From assembly GCF_964204645.1 (NCBI RefSeq), contig NC_134029.1, forward strand, positions 8,610,850-8,670,849: DNA of 60,000 bases. Reading direction: 5' to 3'. A model generated the notes under the pieces. It saw only the letters and a list, made by a program, of their open reading frames with translations, was not told the origin of the DNA and searched no databases. This DNA comes from Tubulanus polymorphus. Taxonomy: Eukaryota; Nemertea; Palaeonemertea; Tubulaniformes; Tubulanidae. How positions within the stretch are numbered: the first letter of the stretch is position 1; every line of letters starts with the position of its first letter. Shown piece by piece: positions 39,379-52,316 of the stretch. A program made the translations under genes and the position numbers.

Positions 39379-39433
<55 letters not shown>
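39379..39433 (+). repeat. (TGA)n microsatellite, unit 2
   Basis: About 18 TGA units; the unit 3 copy at 52695-52725 has about eight fewer. It creates a poly-Asp pseudo-ORF. Confidence 0.95.
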
Positions 39434-39681
39434 CGCATTACAATGGATATATACAGTTTAAGCTGCTGGATTTGTATATGGGGACGTCGATTGGGGACGC
39501 TGTCAAATCACCCTTTCGGTCAATTTTACCATTCTTTAGACCCCTCATCTTGTTATTTTAATGACCACCCCCTCCCCCATCCGTACTACGGTACATTTTG
39601 AAAGACCCTTCGGCCTACGAATTGGCCATTAGAATTGTTGAGCTACCTTTAATTGAAAAACGCTCCGAGATATGCTCATTT

Positions 39682-39875
39682 CAGTCAACCGCCGGTTTAC
39701 CGACCACATCGGTGCAGAACGATTTTGGCGGTATATATCGACGAGTATGGTGGTATATCGGGGCTTGTCAAATGATAACTCCAAGATCGGAGTGGTTTAC
39801 TATGTATTTGTAATTGAGATGTACATTGAGAAAACCTGGCGGTAGGCGGGGAGGGTGGTATATCGGGGTAGACTG
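39682..39875. mobile_element. pogo-like MITE, unit 2 copy
   Basis: CAGTCAACCGCC at the left and GGGGTAGACTG-TA at the right, 194 bp, same family as 8844-9052 in unit 1. Confidence 0.45.
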
Positions 39876-41445
39876 TATATTAAATAAAAGTAAGTAGCAT
39901 ATTTAGAGGGGTCGATATTACTGTAATATGATATTATGCATCAGTGTATGGCATAATTTTGGATATCCCGTCCACAAAGTATAAACATTTTCTGAAGAGA
40001 CCTGCTATCAGAAAAGTACGTACATTCTTCTTAGAGACATGCTGGCACTGATTTCAAGATCAATAGTGTAATGAGTTATACGGTCACTGTCGCTGTTTGA
40101 AGTGCGAGTATTTGCAGTCATGGTTTTTCTCGATGCTCCTCCGCGTCTCGACGTCAAAATCAATCGAATGGCTACAAGAATCACTGTCGGGATTATACTT
40201 TATAGGACTAACAAACTCTACTATTTCAACTTTTTTTTACGAAATAAAAGTCCAAGTCCGTGTCCATCTTTCGTGTCCAGTGCACTGATTAATACAAGCG
40301 CTTACAGCGTGGTTTATTTCAGCAGTTACGTCCAGTGATAGTGTGTGACTGTACAGCCGAAGCTGTAAGTGAAATACGATCTATGTATGACACACACAGA
40401 TAAACATGTCCGCAACAGGCAAACATGAGAAAATGAATATGCCGGTGTTGTTTGAACATTTGATAATACATATAAAATACAGTGAATTTATGCCGAAACC
40501 GAAGATAGTAATGCTGAAAATGACGTAGTGATATATGAATGATCAGATTTACGTGAAACGGTTTGTAATCAGCATGAGGGATTTTGTTACAGATTTCATA
40601 TTGTTCAGTAGTCCTTTAAATGATGTTTTGACGTGCATCTTAAGTAGAATTAACGGGTCATTTTGTTGTTCAGTTTTGATGGGTAAAATTGTAAGTTTGC
40701 GGGTGGATTTGATATTTCATTTTGATAGTACATTTATAGCTATGCCATTATATTTGGCTTAACCTAAATCCAGGACAAACAGACTGGCTCCCCATTATCA
40801 GTTCATCCAAACTTGGGGTAGCAAAATATGGGAAAAGAAAAAAATTTTAAAACTACACAGATTGATTGGGAAAAACTTTAAACTGAAGATCACGTATCTT
40901 ACTGAGCTGCCAATTAATCACGACGAATACGAACAGAACTCCGCAAAAACAATCAAGCTTCCTGTTGAAAAGGAACGTTTTAATCTTGCATGAAACGAAC
41001 GATTTTGTGAGAAATGTAACTTAGGCGATCCAGGTATATCAGCAATCCATATCCACAACACTTAGAATTTAGGAAAAAGTATATAGCGCACCATTTCTAG
41101 AAACGTCCAGATATCACGTTAAATTGCTAAACCGTGAAAAGAAGCCAACGTATAAAACTAGGCAAGTATACTTGGATAACTATATTTTTAAATGAAAAGT
41201 GAAGTATCGATTTTTAAGCCTATATTATTTTGAAGATTTTCTGCATTATATTTTCATGTATGAATTTTTCGGACCATTTCATAGTAAGGAGAATAAAGTT
41301 ATAACTTGATAATAGGATAGGACTAAGGACTACGATTCGGACAACCGATTTTTGCTCCCGAGAAACAGAATCATGAATGCAGAAAACCCGTTACCGCTGT
41401 TTGGATTGTTGCTTGATCATCTCTCCTTCCCCTGCAGCATGTTAT
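39876..41445. other. Intergenic DNA between MITE and receptor copy C
   Basis: Matches the corresponding stretches in units 1 and 3. No gene supported. Confidence 0.6.
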
Positions 41446-44400
41446 TTATCTTCTAATATTTTGCTTGCGTTTAGCTTTTGCTCGAACCGATTTCATATCG
41501 ATAGTCAATATGGTGTAAAGAAGGGGATTGATGGACGAGTTGATCGGTAAGAAAAGAACCGCCAGCCAAGCCGCCACTTGATTCGGTATTTCTACCCGTA
41601 ATACCACGCAAATCTGAACGGTTATTATCGGCAGCCAGCAAAATAGATTACACAGATTTATCACCAAACTCCTGCGTGCCAAAATTAATTCGGTAGGATC
41701 AGCTCTTCCCGACCCAGACCTGCTTCCAGATACGAGTCTATACATTTGCGCATAGGTCGCCATTATCGTGGTCAGTATGACCGAGTTAAACACGGTAAAA
41801 ATAGCGAATGAATATTGCAAGGCATCGACATCAATGGAAATCAAATTCACAGGCAAACAAACTCCCGTAGTACCGTAAAAATTGTTCCCGAAATAAGACG
41901 ATAGTACAAGTGGCACTAATGAAAAAAATCCTATGATTATCCAAATGAGCGAGCAAATAATTGACACATATCTCGGAGATGTAATCGGACTTCCTGAAAA
42001 TGGATTAACGATATTTGAGAATCTATGACGCGTAAGAATGCATAAGAAAGTCAACGAGCCTTCGCAGGATAGAGTCACCGTAACTCCAGCGAAACTACAC
42101 AATGAGCTGTGCGTCCAAGTTTCTGAATTAAGGAAATAAACTCCTTTATGAACGTAATCTGCTCCTGCGATCAAAAACAGATAGATCGACATCAGAAAAT
42201 CACAAATCGCGACGTTGATAATAATGATGTCAGAGGATGTGTTTCGATTTTCGGAGGATGAAAGTCGAATTGATCGAAAACGAAATAAGATAACGATGTT
42301 ATTCAAAATGAACGTGAATGCAGAAATAACCCAGATGATAGCTCGGAGGACTGGGTTACCCATCAGATCGGAACAGGTGGAAAATTGATCAGCTTCTGGA
42401 AGGCAGAGATCAACATTCGGAGCCATGCAGCAAAACTTGTAAGCATCAGACGTTAAGGAAACTAATGATGTCAGATTGTCGAAAACATTTCTGTCGACAG
42501 AAATCGTTTTCGAATTGTAGGTGATATCAAGGATTCCAAGGTCATTCAACTCAGAAAAAGCGTACAATGAAATATACAAGATTTTGTTACCGCTGATATT
42601 CAAAGACTGTAATGAGAAGAGACCTTGGAAAACGTATTCAGCTAAAACGAACAGAGAAAGTCCGTGAAGATCGAGTCCTCGAAGCGAACTCAAACCTAAA
42701 AAACTGCCTCCTTCCAAATATCTCAGCGGATTTCCAGTTATGGATAACTCTTTCAAATTATACAAGCCGGTGAATGTATTCGCGGATAATGATGTTATGT
42801 TATTGTATGAAAGGTCTAATGAGTGTAGGTTATGCAGATTTGAGAACGACTGGGGTAAGATATAAGACAATTCATTTGAGGAAATGTCGAGAACGTAGAG
42901 ATAATAAAGTATATGAAATGTCGACTGGTTGAAATGAATTTGATTGATAGACAAGATTAAAACACGAACTGATGCCGAGAAAAGGTCAGTAATATCTGTT
43001 AAACCGGTATTTCTGCAATCAATCAAATGACCTTGACATTTACAGCCCCTCGGACACGTGACGCTACAGAAGTCCTCATCATCAGTCGTATATTGACAAT
43101 TTACGACGCCATCGCAAACTTCAGATTGTGGAATACACCGATGTTCCTGGCCACATTTAAACATTCCCGGACATGAAAATATCTTGCAGTTTTGTTCGTC
43201 TTCTGAATTGGGACAATCTGATTGACCATTGCACACCTGTCTGATTGGTATGCAGTACGATGCTGGGCATTTTACAGTTCCAGCTGGACATTCAAATTCT
43301 TCACATCTCAATACGTGCTCGAGATTTCTACAAACTGGGTAACCATTTGTCATTCTATCTAGAATACATCTGTGACGTCTCGAATAGCAATGAGGAGAAT
43401 TGAAAGAACATCTTTGTTCATCAGATCCCGCACAGAGATTTGTGAAGTTAAGCGAACAGTGGTTCTCATCATTACATTGTATCGTAGGATTCACTGTCAC
43501 GTCAGTAGTTGTTACTAATTCGTCTTCTTCAAGGCTTCCACTACAATCCACGACACCATCCTGATAGAACTGAGAACTGATACAGTCTCCACTATTACAC
43601 AGGAACCCCTGACATAGTAAAGCGGTGCATTTTGTTTCATCGGAACCATCTTTACAGTTAACTACACCATCACATCTGTTAGACCTATTAACACATTGAC
43701 CACTGATACAGCGAAATTGCCCGGGCATACATGGGGGATGGAAACACGAGTTTTCATCTGAACCATCCAGACAATTTTGAATGAAATCACACAAACCACT
43801 GATTGATATCACATGACCTTCATAGCATTGAAAATGACTGTGTAAATTTATATCTGTACAATTGAGTTCATCTTCGCCGTGTTGACAGTCGTCTCTCGTA
43901 TCACATACGCGATGGTCGCTGATACATCTTTGATCGTTACATTTAAACTGCCACGATTTACAACCGCTTATAGAAGCTAACTCTTCATCGGTGACATTAT
44001 ATGAACACAAAACAGAATGCGCTGTATCTGTAGCATTATCAAACTCTTTCGTCATCCATTTAATTGATTGAATATGAGTAATATCATCTCTATTGATTAC
44101 TGGGATTATAACAAGCAGTCTGTCATTAGAAGTCATCATTAGTATAGAGCTATACTGATGTTGAATATGAAATGTTCTTATCAAGTTCATTGTAACGTTT
44201 TCTGTGTGAGAGGTTATGACAGTGCCTATTTCACCACGGATACTATGACACATCTCTGTCGCGGATTTCGTATCTAAACCTCCATGATTGTTCCAGTCCG
44301 TCAATATTTGATAGCATTGTCGATTTATGCTTACCCAACCAATCGTACAGCTCGAGTCATTGAAAACATTATCGAGAAATGTATTTTCACGAAGCAAAAA

Positions 44401-44730
44401 TGTGTTGTTGTTTGTTGAATTCGATGTTTCAACTGCTGTGTTTCCAATTGCATTCTTCCAATTCACTATGTCGATTATTTCTGTTTCACAAATGAAACTC
44501 GTGTGAACCTCTTCAATTCCGCAAGGGAATCGAACCCAGTTCGCTGATCCTCGGGGATTATTTAGTATCATCGCTGTACATGGCATATTGATGTCTTTTA
44601 TCGGTTGTTTTCTTAAAGGAGATATCAATCCTTGAATAACTTCTGGTATCGTATCGTTATTTGTAGGTTTATACCACTCTGTGTAGCTCAATGGTTTCCC
44701 ATCAGTCCACGTGTAATAACCAGATCTAGG
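41446..44730 (-). CDS. Receptor copy C, exon 3
   Basis: Intact and 1094 codons. It shares with copy D, and not with A or B, CMPGQFRC, QCNDENHC, NGQSDCPN, SELNDL, GFFSLVPL, DALQYS and NSSINPLLY. It therefore comes from the same source as D exon 3, in contrast to its exons 1 and 2. Confidence 0.85.
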   Translation of the reverse strand, partial: PRSGYYTWTDGKPLSYTEWYKPTNNDTIPEVIQGLISPLRKQPIKDINMPCTAMILNNPRGSANWVRFPCGIEEVHTSFICETEIIDIVNWKNAIGNTAVETSNSTNNNTFLLRENTFLDNVFNDSSCTIGWVSINRQCYQILTDWNNHGGLDTKSATEMCHSIRGEIGTVITSHTENVTMNLIRTFHIQHQYSSILMMTSNDRLLVIIPVINRDDITHIQSIKWMTKEFDNATDTAHSVLCSYNVTDEELASISGCKSWQFKCNDQRCISDHRVCDTRDDCQHGEDELNCTDINLHSHFQCYEGHVISISGLCDFIQNCLDGSDENSCFHPPCMPGQFRCISGQCVNRSNRCDGVVNCKDGSDETKCTALLCQGFLCNSGDCISSQFYQDGVVDCSGSLEEDELVTTTDVTVNPTIQCNDENHCSLNFTNLCAGSDEQRCSFNSPHCYSRRHRCILDRMTNGYPVCRNLEHVLRCEEFECPAGTVKCPASYCIPIRQVCNGQSDCPNSEDEQNCKIFSCPGMFKCGQEHRCIPQSEVCDGVVNCQYTTDDEDFCSVTCPRGCKCQGHLIDCRNTGLTDITDLFSASVRVLILSINQIHFNQSTFHILYYLYVLDISSNELSYILPQSFSNLHNLHSLDLSYNNITSLSANTFTGLYNLKELSITGNPLRYLEGGSFLGLSSLRGLDLHGLSLFVLAEYVFQGLFSLQSLNISGNKILYISLYAFSELNDLGILDITYNSKTISVDRNVFDNLTSLVSLTSDAYKFCCMAPNVDLCLPEADQFSTCSDLMGNPVLRAIIWVISAFTFILNNIVILFRFRSIRLSSSENRNTSSDIIIINVAICDFLMSIYLFLIAGADYVHKGVYFLNSETWTHSSLCSFAGVTVTLSCEGSLTFLCILTRHRFSNIVNPFSGSPITSPRYVSIICSLIWIIIGFFSLVPLVLSSYFGNNFYGTTGVCLPVNLISIDVDALQYSFAIFTVFNSVILTTIMATYAQMYRLVSGSRSGSGRADPTELILARRSLVINLCNLFCWLPIITVQICVVLRVEIPNQVAAWLAVLFLPINSSINPLLYTILTIDMKSVRAKAKRKQNIRR

Positions 44731-44801
44731 CTAGAAATATAAAATAATAGCAAATTAACGTTGGGAACATTTAAAAAAAGAAAAACTGTTTACGAATTTA
44801 C

Positions 44802-46142
44802 CTGGAGTTTTAATCCAATCATTACAATGAGCGCTTTCTGCGAATATGCTTGTTTAAGAAGCTTCGTAGCGAATAATGTTTTAATGGAAACCATTTCCTG
44901 TTCAGAGTTGATACTGAGTAGATGTCCCGCATGCTTTTGTCTACAGTACAATTCAGCATTCTCCCAATTCAGACGCTCATCTCTGATATTTTTCACGTAG
45001 GAAATTCCCGAATCTAAAAATCCTTGTTGACAGTGAGCACCATGATTTGAATACTCCATCGCTAACGAATAGCGTAAAACGTATTGTATCTGAAATGTTG
45101 CTATTATGTCTTTGATTTCGAAATAAAACTGATTACTAATTAAACTATGAAATACAAGTCCTATCGTTGCCATATTCCCACATATTGCAATACGACGATG
45201 GGTTCGAATGTTCGCCCAGGATATCTCTTGAATGAAAAGTATCGGGCTTGTTTCCACAAAGATGTTTGCGGTGCAGCTTATCGATTCTATAGATTTGATG
45301 ATAAATCTGTAATATCGAAATATGTTCCTTTGTTGGGCGTTTGTAAATCTATAGTATAAAGATACCGACGTATGTCCTGCCCATGATGGGTAGTTCGGCG
45401 ATTCGACCAGTCCGCATTCGTCGTCCAACGAGTAAGCATTTCTATATATTGTCGACTGTAACGTGTCAACAGGCTTTTTCGGTCCTAAACATTTATGACG
45501 CAGTTTGATAGCGAGTCGTGTCCCCCGGAACGCACTCCAACTGCCCATGAATACCGTGCTTAAAACGATGCTTTCATTTAGAAGTTTACTTATCAATCTT
45601 AATCTTCGAGGACAAAGTCGTAACAAATCACGAAAACAACTGTCAATTCGATATTCGTGTCCTGATAATATATGAATTTTTCTGAGAGGAAGGCGTCGGT
45701 TTTCGGGTGTAATCACGAGACAGTGTGACGTCATAACGATCTGACGTTCTACCTGCTTTACAACATACCAGTCACAGTCAGTAGAGTGAAATTCGAGAGT
45801 TGGTTTCTCATCGACTGTTGACGCCAGAACATCCCAGTCATAAGCGTATCCTACTATAGTAACATATCCACCGGATGTAATCAGACTGACGACGTTACGG
45901 TCGTATACCAGTAAACGAGGGCAATACGGACCGTAGCGTCTAGCCGTGAAATTACCACCATCAAATATATAAAATCCGGCCCGCTCACAGTTCTCTGATA
46001 AAACTGTCAGTTCCATATTCTCATCATGAATTTCAACTTTCCATTTGAACAGTAATGTGTTTATTTGGTACGTCAATACTTTCTTCTTTGATGACGGGAA
46101 AATCCAGCGAAAAGGCATGGGCCATGATATTCCATCTCGCAT
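44802..46142 (-). CDS. Receptor copy C, exon 2, chimeric
   Basis: 447 codons with the copy-B extra codon. From 46142 down to about 45203 it follows copy B. Below about 45102 it follows copy D, including Tyr in place of the lectin Cys (GISY, codon at 44997-44999). Losing this Cys should remove a disulfide at the start of the C-type lectin domain. The splice sites are intact. Confidence 0.8.
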
Positions 46143-46232
46143 CTATGAAAATAATGTCTATGGATCAGTTTATATTTCTGGAATATGATTTGATTAGTCA
46201 GCTTCATTGGTAGTTTAGAATTTAATACTCAC

Positions 46233-47444
46233 CCGATGATTAGTGACGTGTACATCTTCTATCGTTAGTGATTTCAATTCAAAGTTAATTTCTATTCGTG
46301 ACATTGATTGTTCCCCATTCATTAAGACGCACATTACGGCGAGAAAGCCGTCAGATTTGACACTCAGTGATTCTAGGTTGTTGCAACCGAGTAAAATATC
46401 AGTCCCTACAAAACGCAGCCCTTCTAGTTTATATACACCAATGACGTCACCGGACGTAACGAGATCACGTGTCCAGTTGAAGACGACGTACTGTAACACC
46501 TGCACTGCGATAGACCAACAGTGTAAGTGGTTTGATCGAGTTATTACGTGTAAACTGTTTTCATCGGGAATGAGCACCCCCGACTCGTTATTAGAGATCT
46601 GAATCAACGAACTAGAGACGTTCCAATCTGATATTTTATAGATTTTTGCTAATAGTGTGAAGGGAATTAACGGATTCCAATGAAGCGAAGAGATGACTGC
46701 TTTATTTGTTTTAGTATAGAACGACGAAGGCGGATGTCCGGTTTGTTCTCGTATAATTGCTATAGGTTCACTATTGGTGTTCCACCCGTCGTAGATTTTA
46801 ATGGTCACTGACTGAATTGCAGGATGTGGTTTTAATATTACCCGAATAAATGTGAGATTCATCGCATGACCGTGTGATATTCCGATCCATTCCACAAACA
46901 ACTGGCACTTTCGTATTTTGATGTGGAATTTATACCCAGTTGATGATTGTAGTTTATTTAAACTACAACTTATTTCGTTGCAGTCGTGACTGATTCTGAA
47001 TCGGCTTCGCTCATAACGATATATCATATACACCCGACTACCTCGCGCACCATCGACGTAACTCCTAAATATCAACGAGATCGAATCGTTACGACCGATC
47101 TCATGTTTTCCATCACCGCAGAGTCTGTTATCAGGCTCGTAAACGAGAAGGTAGTCACCATTACAGAATATTGACGGCTCGATGTCGTAGTAAACGTGGA
47201 CATGAAGAGTTCCCGGTAAAGGGCTGTTGATGAACCAGCGACATTCAACACCACGCGTTAACAAGGGATAATTCGGTGAAACGATGTAACCGGACGTAGA
47301 ATCGACGGGGTACCACGTGTTGTTGCAAGGTGAACTTACCATCACAGACGATTCCTTGATAGAGTCTGTGCGATCGGCGCGTGCGATGCAAACTTGACAG
47401 ACGATCAGCGACGCTATCAAAAGCGCTCCCAGTCGTTGCTCCAT
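46233..47444 (-). CDS. Receptor copy C, exon 1
   Basis: 404 codons from the ATG at 47444 to donor 46233/46232. Apart from one residue near the start it is the same as copy B exon 1. The signal peptide and CUB domain are intact. Confidence 0.82.
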
Positions 47445-48268
47445 AGCAAACAACACGATACAATGAATGGAATTCCTTCACGATTCAAATTCTGCCCGGT
47501 TGTCCACGGATCTTCAAGTCCAATCAATTAATGATGTAGAATTCTAAATTTCTTACTTACGAAATGAATTATTCACTCTATTTCGCAAGAATATTCAATT
47601 TCAGTCGTAAATATTGACGCGCGCCCAATTATAATTTTGATATGCCTAAATTAATTTTCGTATCGTTCACGTTTTTTGTCTGGATGATAATCTTTTACAC
47701 GATACTTTATCATTTTCGCTGATGTACGGCGCATATATAGAACACGTCATTCCGTCTAGCACCACCAATTTCATAATGCCCGCAAATGCGGAATTTGATA
47801 GAAAAGTCCCTAGCCGTGAAGGAAAAGATCAGAGCTGTTGATTAGATCGAGGAAAGTAATAGGGGTAATGGGCTTTCTGATCAATGGTCGAAGGGTCGAG
47901 CTCGTAAAAAAATGAAAATAACAATAATTTACAGTTGAATTAGTCGCGCACACTCCTAATTCAACTGGAAATGAACATAATTTACATGAATTTCATATAT
48001 TTTAAAATCATTTATACGTTAATTACAAAAGTGTGAGTAAAGTGTGAGTAATAATTCATATTTTAACAGATTTCGAGTAAAAATATAAGTAAAATAAATG
48101 GATAACTAAAAGAGTATAAAAGTGTGAGCAAAGTGTGAGTGAAATAGTTTATATTTCAAACATATTTCAATATTCATATTTGTATGAGTTCGATTTTTAA
48201 ACATTAAAAGTGTCAGTAAAGTGTGATTGAAATAATTCATATTTAAAACATTGAATATTTATATTTGA

Positions 48269-48922
48269 ATGAGTTTTAATAAAAATTTTGTTATAAAAAT
48301 GAAGAAAGAAGAAGAAGAAGAACCCAACTTTAAAATCGAAATCAATGAAACCAATAAATCATTTTCGCAGTTTTACATTAAAAATTATATTTCAGCAACA
48401 AATTTAGTGTCCGCAAGACATTATAAAATCGATAACATAACTATGATTAATCAAATATTATCAAATGAAACATATTTAATTACTGAACTAGTAGATCCTT
48501 TTGATAATGGTGTTAAAAATCCTAAAGTATTCAATACAGTTTTAAATTTTAAAGGAACTTTAGATGAAAACATAATTAATATTCTTAAAACTCCTTTCAA
48601 TGAAAGAAATAATGATATAATACTTTCAAAAGATTCCAATGATTTGATTAACTTAAGAATTGAAAAAAGACAATTATATTATTTCAATTTTGATAATAAA
48701 CAAATTATCTATAATGAGAATTCATCAAATATTGGAATTCAATGTGAATTAGATAATGAAAAATCATTTAAAGATATTGCAGTTCAATGTAAATTAGATG
48801 ATGAATTTAGAAAATTCAATCCTAATGAAAAAGTGCATTGTTATTGCGGAGGTAAATATCTAAAATCACATAAATCAAAGCATTATGAAACAATTAAACA
48901 TAAAAACTGGCGTAAAGAGTAA
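48269..48922 (+). CDS. Polinton-related Cys/His protein, unit 3 copy
   Basis: Same 217-residue product as 34955-35608. Confidence 0.58.
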   Translation: MSFNKNFVIKMKKEEEEEPNFKIEINETNKSFSQFYIKNYISATNLVSARHYKIDNITMINQILSNETYLITELVDPFDNGVKNPKVFNTVLNFKGTLDENIINILKTPFNERNNDIILSKDSNDLINLRIEKRQLYYFNFDNKQIIYNENSSNIGIQCELDNEKSFKDIAVQCKLDDEFRKFNPNEKVHCYCGGKYLKSHKSKHYETIKHKNWRKE

Positions 48923-48982
48923 CAATTCTACATTATAATTATTGAATTGAGTTAAATGATTTAAATATCTAATAGACTGTTA

Positions 48983-49489
48983 AAATGATAAATTGTTTTA
49001 AAGTTAAAATGATAAATTGTTTGACAGTTGAAATGATAAATTGTTTGACAGTTGAAATGATAAATTGTTTGACAGTTGAAATGATAAATTGTTTGACAGT
49101 TGAAATGATAAATTGTTTGACAGTTGAAATGATAAATTGTTTGACAGTTGAAATGATAAATTGTTTGACTGTTGAAATGATAAATTGTTTGACAGTTGAA
49201 ATGATAAATTGTTTGACTGTTGAAATGATAAATTGTTTGACAGTTGAAATGATAAATTGTTTGACAGTTGAAATGATAAATTGTTTGACAGTTGAAATGT
49301 TAAATTGTTTGACAGTTGAAATGATAAATTGTTTGACAGTTGAAATGATAAGACAGTTGAAATGATAAATTGTTTGACAGTTGAAATGATAAATTGTTTG
49401 ACGGTTGAAATGATAAATTGTTCGACAGTTGAAATGATTAGACAGTTGAAATGATAAATTGTTTGACTGTTGAAATGTTAAATTGTTTG
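48983..49489. repeat. 24-bp minisatellite, unit 3
   Basis: Same array and nearly the same variant order as 35669-36175, so little repeat turnover has occurred since the units separated. Confidence 0.92.
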
Positions 49490-49587
49490 GTTGTAAATTT
49501 AATTGTTATTCGATTTGAAACATATAAAAGTTAAATATTTCTAAATTATCAAATATTTATCAATTTAATAATTTATTTCTTAAATAA

Positions 49588-49806
49588 ATGGATGGTTTCA
49601 TTCCAACTGGGAAAAGTGATTTGAAACATTATTTAGTTGCTGGAGGTTTAATATTAGCAGCATTATATTTTTACTATGAGAATATTTCAAAAGATTTGAT
49701 GAATGAAAATAATAAATTGAGTAAAAAATTAAAGAAGTTAAATGGAAACAATCACAGAAATAGAAAGAATAAAAAAGTTAATTTAGAAAATGATTTAGAG
49801 GATTAA
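49588..49806 (+). CDS. Small membrane protein of the second element, unit 3 copy
   Basis: Identical product to 36274-36492, with the same TTAAATAA start motif. Confidence 0.56.
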   Translation: MDGFIPTGKSDLKHYLVAGGLILAALYFYYENISKDLMNENNKLSKKLKKLNGNNHRNRKNKKVNLENDLED

Positions 49807-49844
49807 AACAGCATCTTTTAATTTCATATATTTTGACTATAAAA

Positions 49845-50162
49845 ATGAGTGAAAATATATTAAACTTATTACATCTAATATATAAAAATCAACAGAATAT
49901 TAAATCAATTATTATGCTTACAGGTTTATTTTCATTCTCAGTTTATACTATAAAACAGTTGTTAGAATTCTATGATTGCTGTAAAATTAGACACACTGAA
50001 TTAATAGAAAATATAAATTATATTTCAGATAGATTGAATAATATTAAATGCTGTGAAATATGCAATAAAAGATATAAAAATTTAAAGAGTTTAAAAACTC
50101 ATAAATATATTCATGAACTTGATGAAAAATTATATGATTCAAAATTAGAAATCGACTGTTAA
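49845..50162 (+). CDS. Membrane-anchored C2H2 finger protein, unit 3 copy
   Basis: As 36531-36833 but six residues longer (ending LEIDC), because the unit 2 TAA is TTA here. The unit 3 form is more likely ancestral or an allele. Confidence 0.53.
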   Translation: MSENILNLLHLIYKNQQNIKSIIMLTGLFSFSVYTIKQLLEFYDCCKIRHTELIENINYISDRLNNIKCCEICNKRYKNLKSLKTHKYIHELDEKLYDSKLEIDC

Positions 50163-50500
50163 ATTAGCTGAAAATATAAAATATATTAGTTGAAATGTAT
50201 GAAAATAAGTAAATTACATTTACGTTAAAAAAGGAGGGTTGAGGTATCAATGTATTAAATATGTATTAAATACGTATCAAATACGTATTAATGGTATTTA
50301 ATACGTATTAATGGTATTAAATACATATTATGCTTTATTTCTGAAAATGAAGTAACAGAAGTAATTTATGTTTTAATTCATTCAAGTATGATATTGTAAT
50401 TCTTTACATTTGACTAGGATAATACAAGAGTGATATTAGTTAGTTGGCTTATTCAATAAGAGAAACAATGAAATAATACAAGAGTGATACGGAAATAACC

Positions 50501-51571
50501 GCACCAAAACGAAATCCTCTTTGTTTTGGTGCGCCAAAACGAACTTTCATTACTAATTTATTATTATTTCATTATCGGCGAAGAGGTGCCGACTAACTTG
50601 ATCATCAGCTCGAGAGCTCAGTACTCGTTGCCCGAGAAAGCAGTTGTTTACTGCAACTTCAATCAGTTGTATAAAATTGACTCGGCCACGTTGGAGATGT
50701 GGTGTGCAATATACTGAAACGCGTGCCGAACAGCGTGCTGTGGCTGCTGCGCTTTCCACAAGTTGGCGAACCGAATGTGCTTGCTGCCGCTCAGTCGTTC
50801 GGTCTCAGCTCAAAGAAGATCATCTCGGTTGCTCCGAAGGTAGGTTTGTCTTCTGTGTAGAATATACTCGGATCACTCATCGTTTCGCCTTTTCAGCGCG
50901 TTCGAACTCCTTCGATTTCCCTACTTCACGTGACAGTGCGCTACGCTCGGGTTGGATCTTTCTGGATGGTGAAGTTTTGTTCGACTCTAGTCTAGTACCT
51001 AGCCGTTATTCCTCAAACAACCGTCTGTCCGTCCGTCTCTGTCCGTCCGTAGAAAGAATCCAGTTATTTTGGGAAGTTTTGATGACGCTTCAAGGTAATG
51101 TCTTGATATTTGGTTTATACATGTATCTACCCTAGACACATCTTCAGCCAAAAAGCTGCCCCTGTCAGATTCAAGATGGCCGACTGGCAGCCATTGTTGT
51201 TTGCCAAAATCAGCACTTTTTACACATTTTCGAAGTTTTGGAGGGAATTTTTGAAGACGCTTTTATCAATTACCTTGATCGTCGGTATATATTTGTATCT
51301 CCCAAGGGCCCATCAGCATGAGAAAAATTGGGTCGATCAGACTCAAGATGGCTGTCCTGTGACCTTTTTTGAGCCCCAAAATGTCACTTTTGGCCTGAAT
51401 TCTGAGTCCTGTAGGTTCCTAATGGTTTGCCATTTTTCATTGCAATTGATGGATATTCTTTGGAAAGGTATCATTTATACCCGAGATGGGTATATATGAT
51501 CAGGCCATTATGACGCAATTGGCGGCCATCTTGGTGACATGAGTACTCATTCGTAGGTGGAGAAATGTTTT
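50501..51571. other. GC-richer interspersed repeats, unit 3
   Basis: Copy of 37188-38254, with no supported gene. Confidence 0.5.
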
Positions 51572-52316
51572 TCCACATTATATTGATACTTAGGCATATT
51601 TTGTTTCCACAATCAATTGGAAAGTTGTAGCGCATGATATGATCTATGATCGTGGTGAGTTTCAAGGTCATTGGTTTTTGTATATGGCCATCAGGGGGCG
51701 TTGAACAATACAATAACTTAGTATTTCTATATTATATTCGTACCTATGGATATATTGCTACCACAATCAATCAAAAGTTGTAGCTCATGACATGGTCTAT
51801 AATTGTGGTGAGTTTCAAGGTCATTGGATTTTGCATATGGCCACCAGGGGGCGTTAAACAATGCAATTATTTAGTATTTCTATATTAAATTCGCACCTAT
51901 GCATGTTTTGTTACCACAATCAATTGGGATGTTGTAGCTCCTGATACAGTCTATGGTTGTGGTGAGTTTCAAGGACATTAGTTATTCTATATGGTCACTA
52001 GGGGGCGTTGAAAAGTAGAATAACTTAGTATTTCCTTATTATATTGGTACCTAGGCATATTTTGTTACCATGATCAATTGCAAAGTTGTAGCTCATGACA
52101 TATTCTATGATTATGGTGAGTTTCAAGGTCATTGGCCTTCGCATGGTCACCAGGGGAGATTGAATAGTAGAATAACTTAGTATTTCCATATCCTATCGGT
52201 AACTAGGGATATTCTGTAACCACAATCAATTTCAAAATTGTAGCTGCTCACATGTTCTATGATTGTGGTGAGTTTCAAGGTCATTGGATTTTTTCAAGAT
52301 CATTTGATGGGGCTTT
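51572..52316 (+). repeat. ~153-bp tandem repeat with CTCF-like motifs, unit 3
   Basis: Same array as 38256-39000. The motifs are at 51688, 51841, 51995 and 52147, all in the same orientation and unchanged. Confidence 0.8.

Larger units (their letters stand above)
27101..40480. repeat. Tandem unit 2 (about 13.4 kb)
   Basis: Holds receptor copy B, the second Polinton-related remnant, the host-like repeats and the MITE. From about 31.8 kb on it is nearly identical by eye to the segment 13.3 kb downstream. Before that point it is more diverged from unit 3. Confidence 0.85.
47855..50500. mobile_element. Second Polinton-related element, truncated, unit 3 copy
   Basis: Copied together with the unit: AGTAATAGG start at 47855 after GAGGAA, same repeats and genes as 34542-37187. 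It is not an independent insertion. The right border is equally uncertain. Confidence 0.65.

Noticed and set aside
39299-39601. ORF with a run of Asp residues
   Set aside because: It is produced by the (TGA)n microsatellite, and its length varies between units.
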